Assembly (NCBI GenBank): GCA_900759455.1
Contig: CAAEVI010000015.1
Location: forward strand, 1 to 15,306
Direction: 5' to 3'
DNA length: 15,306 nucleotides
From: Erysipelotrichaceae bacterium
Lineage (GTDB): Bacteria > Bacillota_I > Bacilli_A > Erysipelotrichales > Erysipelotrichaceae
The translations under genes and the position numbers were made by a program. The notes under the pieces were generated by a model. It did not search any database and was not told the origin of the DNA. It worked only from the letters and a program-made list of their open reading frames with translations. Each line of letters starts with the position of its first letter. Positions within the stretch are counted from its first letter, which is position 1. Of this stretch, positions 15,084 through 15,306 are shown in pieces.

Positions 15084-15230
15084 CAACTCGAATATTAATT
15101 CAGAATTACAGAGAAGTTAAATGATTTTCATATTTTCCGACACAATGTTAAATCCATGTACAAAATGAAATATTCTGTTCAAAAGCAAAAAAAAAGAAGT
15201 ACAGACCGACGCCAATGTCATTTAGTTAAG

Positions 15231-15275
15231 AAAAATGTCAGTCACAAGAAATTGTGACTGTCTTTTATTTTGTCT
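15231..15275. terminator. Perfect hairpin, probable bidirectional terminator
   Basis: CAGTCACAA (15239-15247), loop GAAA, TTGTGACTG (15252-15260). The 9-bp stem has no mismatch. An A-rich tract lies to the left (15230-15235) and a T-rich tract to the right (15261-15271), so it could stop transcripts from either side. The minus-strand gene it would serve lies beyond the right edge. Confidence 0.6.
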
Positions 15276-15306
15276 GATAAAAAAGTGAAAATAATGCTTG
15301 ACAAAA

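Larger units (their letters stand above)
15056..15306. other. Intergenic region upstream of the ABC importer operon
   Basis: About 250 bp of AT-rich, non-coding sequence. It holds the importer promoter, candidate activator hexamers (15093-15120), an imperfect inverted repeat (15158-15180), a T-rich minus-strand tract (about 15186-15197), a perfect hairpin (15239-15260) and a plus-strand -35-like TTGACA at the very edge (15298-15303). I see no gene in it. Confidence 0.7.

Noticed and set aside
15181..15225. T-run on the minus strand as a terminator
   Set aside because: No stable stem precedes the T-run; only 3-bp complementarity (GAC/GTC or ACA/TGT) could be found.
1..15306. CRISPR arrays, insertion sequences, tRNA genes, prophage genes
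   Set aside because: No regularly spaced repeats, transposase motifs, tRNA-like cloverleaf or phage-like genes were seen on either strand.

Overview
The window reads as a chromosomal stretch of a low-to-mid GC Gram-positive bacterium (Bacillota). The signs are strong AGGAGG-type ribosome binding sites, a T-box leader in front of metG, a YtrA-type GntR regulator, sigma-A-like promoters and U-tract terminators. The overall gene style would suit a gut Erysipelotrichia or Clostridia member, but that lineage is inference. Every gene I can support lies on the minus strand, so transcription runs from the right edge to the left edge. There is no sign of prophage, transposon, CRISPR, rRNA or tRNA.

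Right part (15306 to 10445): a five-gene translationally coupled operon. Its order is lipoprotein substrate-binding protein, cytoplasmic type I phosphodiesterase/phosphatase-superfamily enzyme, two MetI/PotBC-type permeases, and a PotA/PhnT-like ATPase with a C-terminal TOBE-like region. It ends in a strong terminator. An import system with a hydrolase in the middle suggests uptake and cytoplasmic cleavage of a phosphonate or phosphate (di)ester. The substrate cannot be read from sequence.

Middle (10438 to 7246): a PHP-family (histidinol-phosphatase-like) phosphoesterase with its own promoter, then metG preceded by a T-box leader of about 225 nt with a candidate AUG specifier, then a terminator.

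Left-middle (7212 to 1826): a Ytr-like ABC exporter/sensor operon in the unusual order permease 1, GntR repressor, ATPase, permease 2, family 2 glycosyltransferase, with overlapping or nearly touching genes. An inverted repeat ACTGTA-N13-TACAGT in the leader matches the geometry of the known YtrA operator. Both permeases have many membrane segments and a C-terminal domain of about 140-165 residues after a shared GFG motif. By analogy with YtrA this operon probably responds to envelope stress, and the glycosyltransferase fits an envelope role. A terminator closes the operon.

Left edge (1808 to 1): a separately promoted M28-like zinc peptidase with a PA-like insert, cut by the window edge.

The two most interesting items are the Ytr-like operon with its operator and appended glycosyltransferase, and the ABC importer with an embedded phosphodiesterase. 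I see no wholly unprecedented system. Both are variants of known themes.
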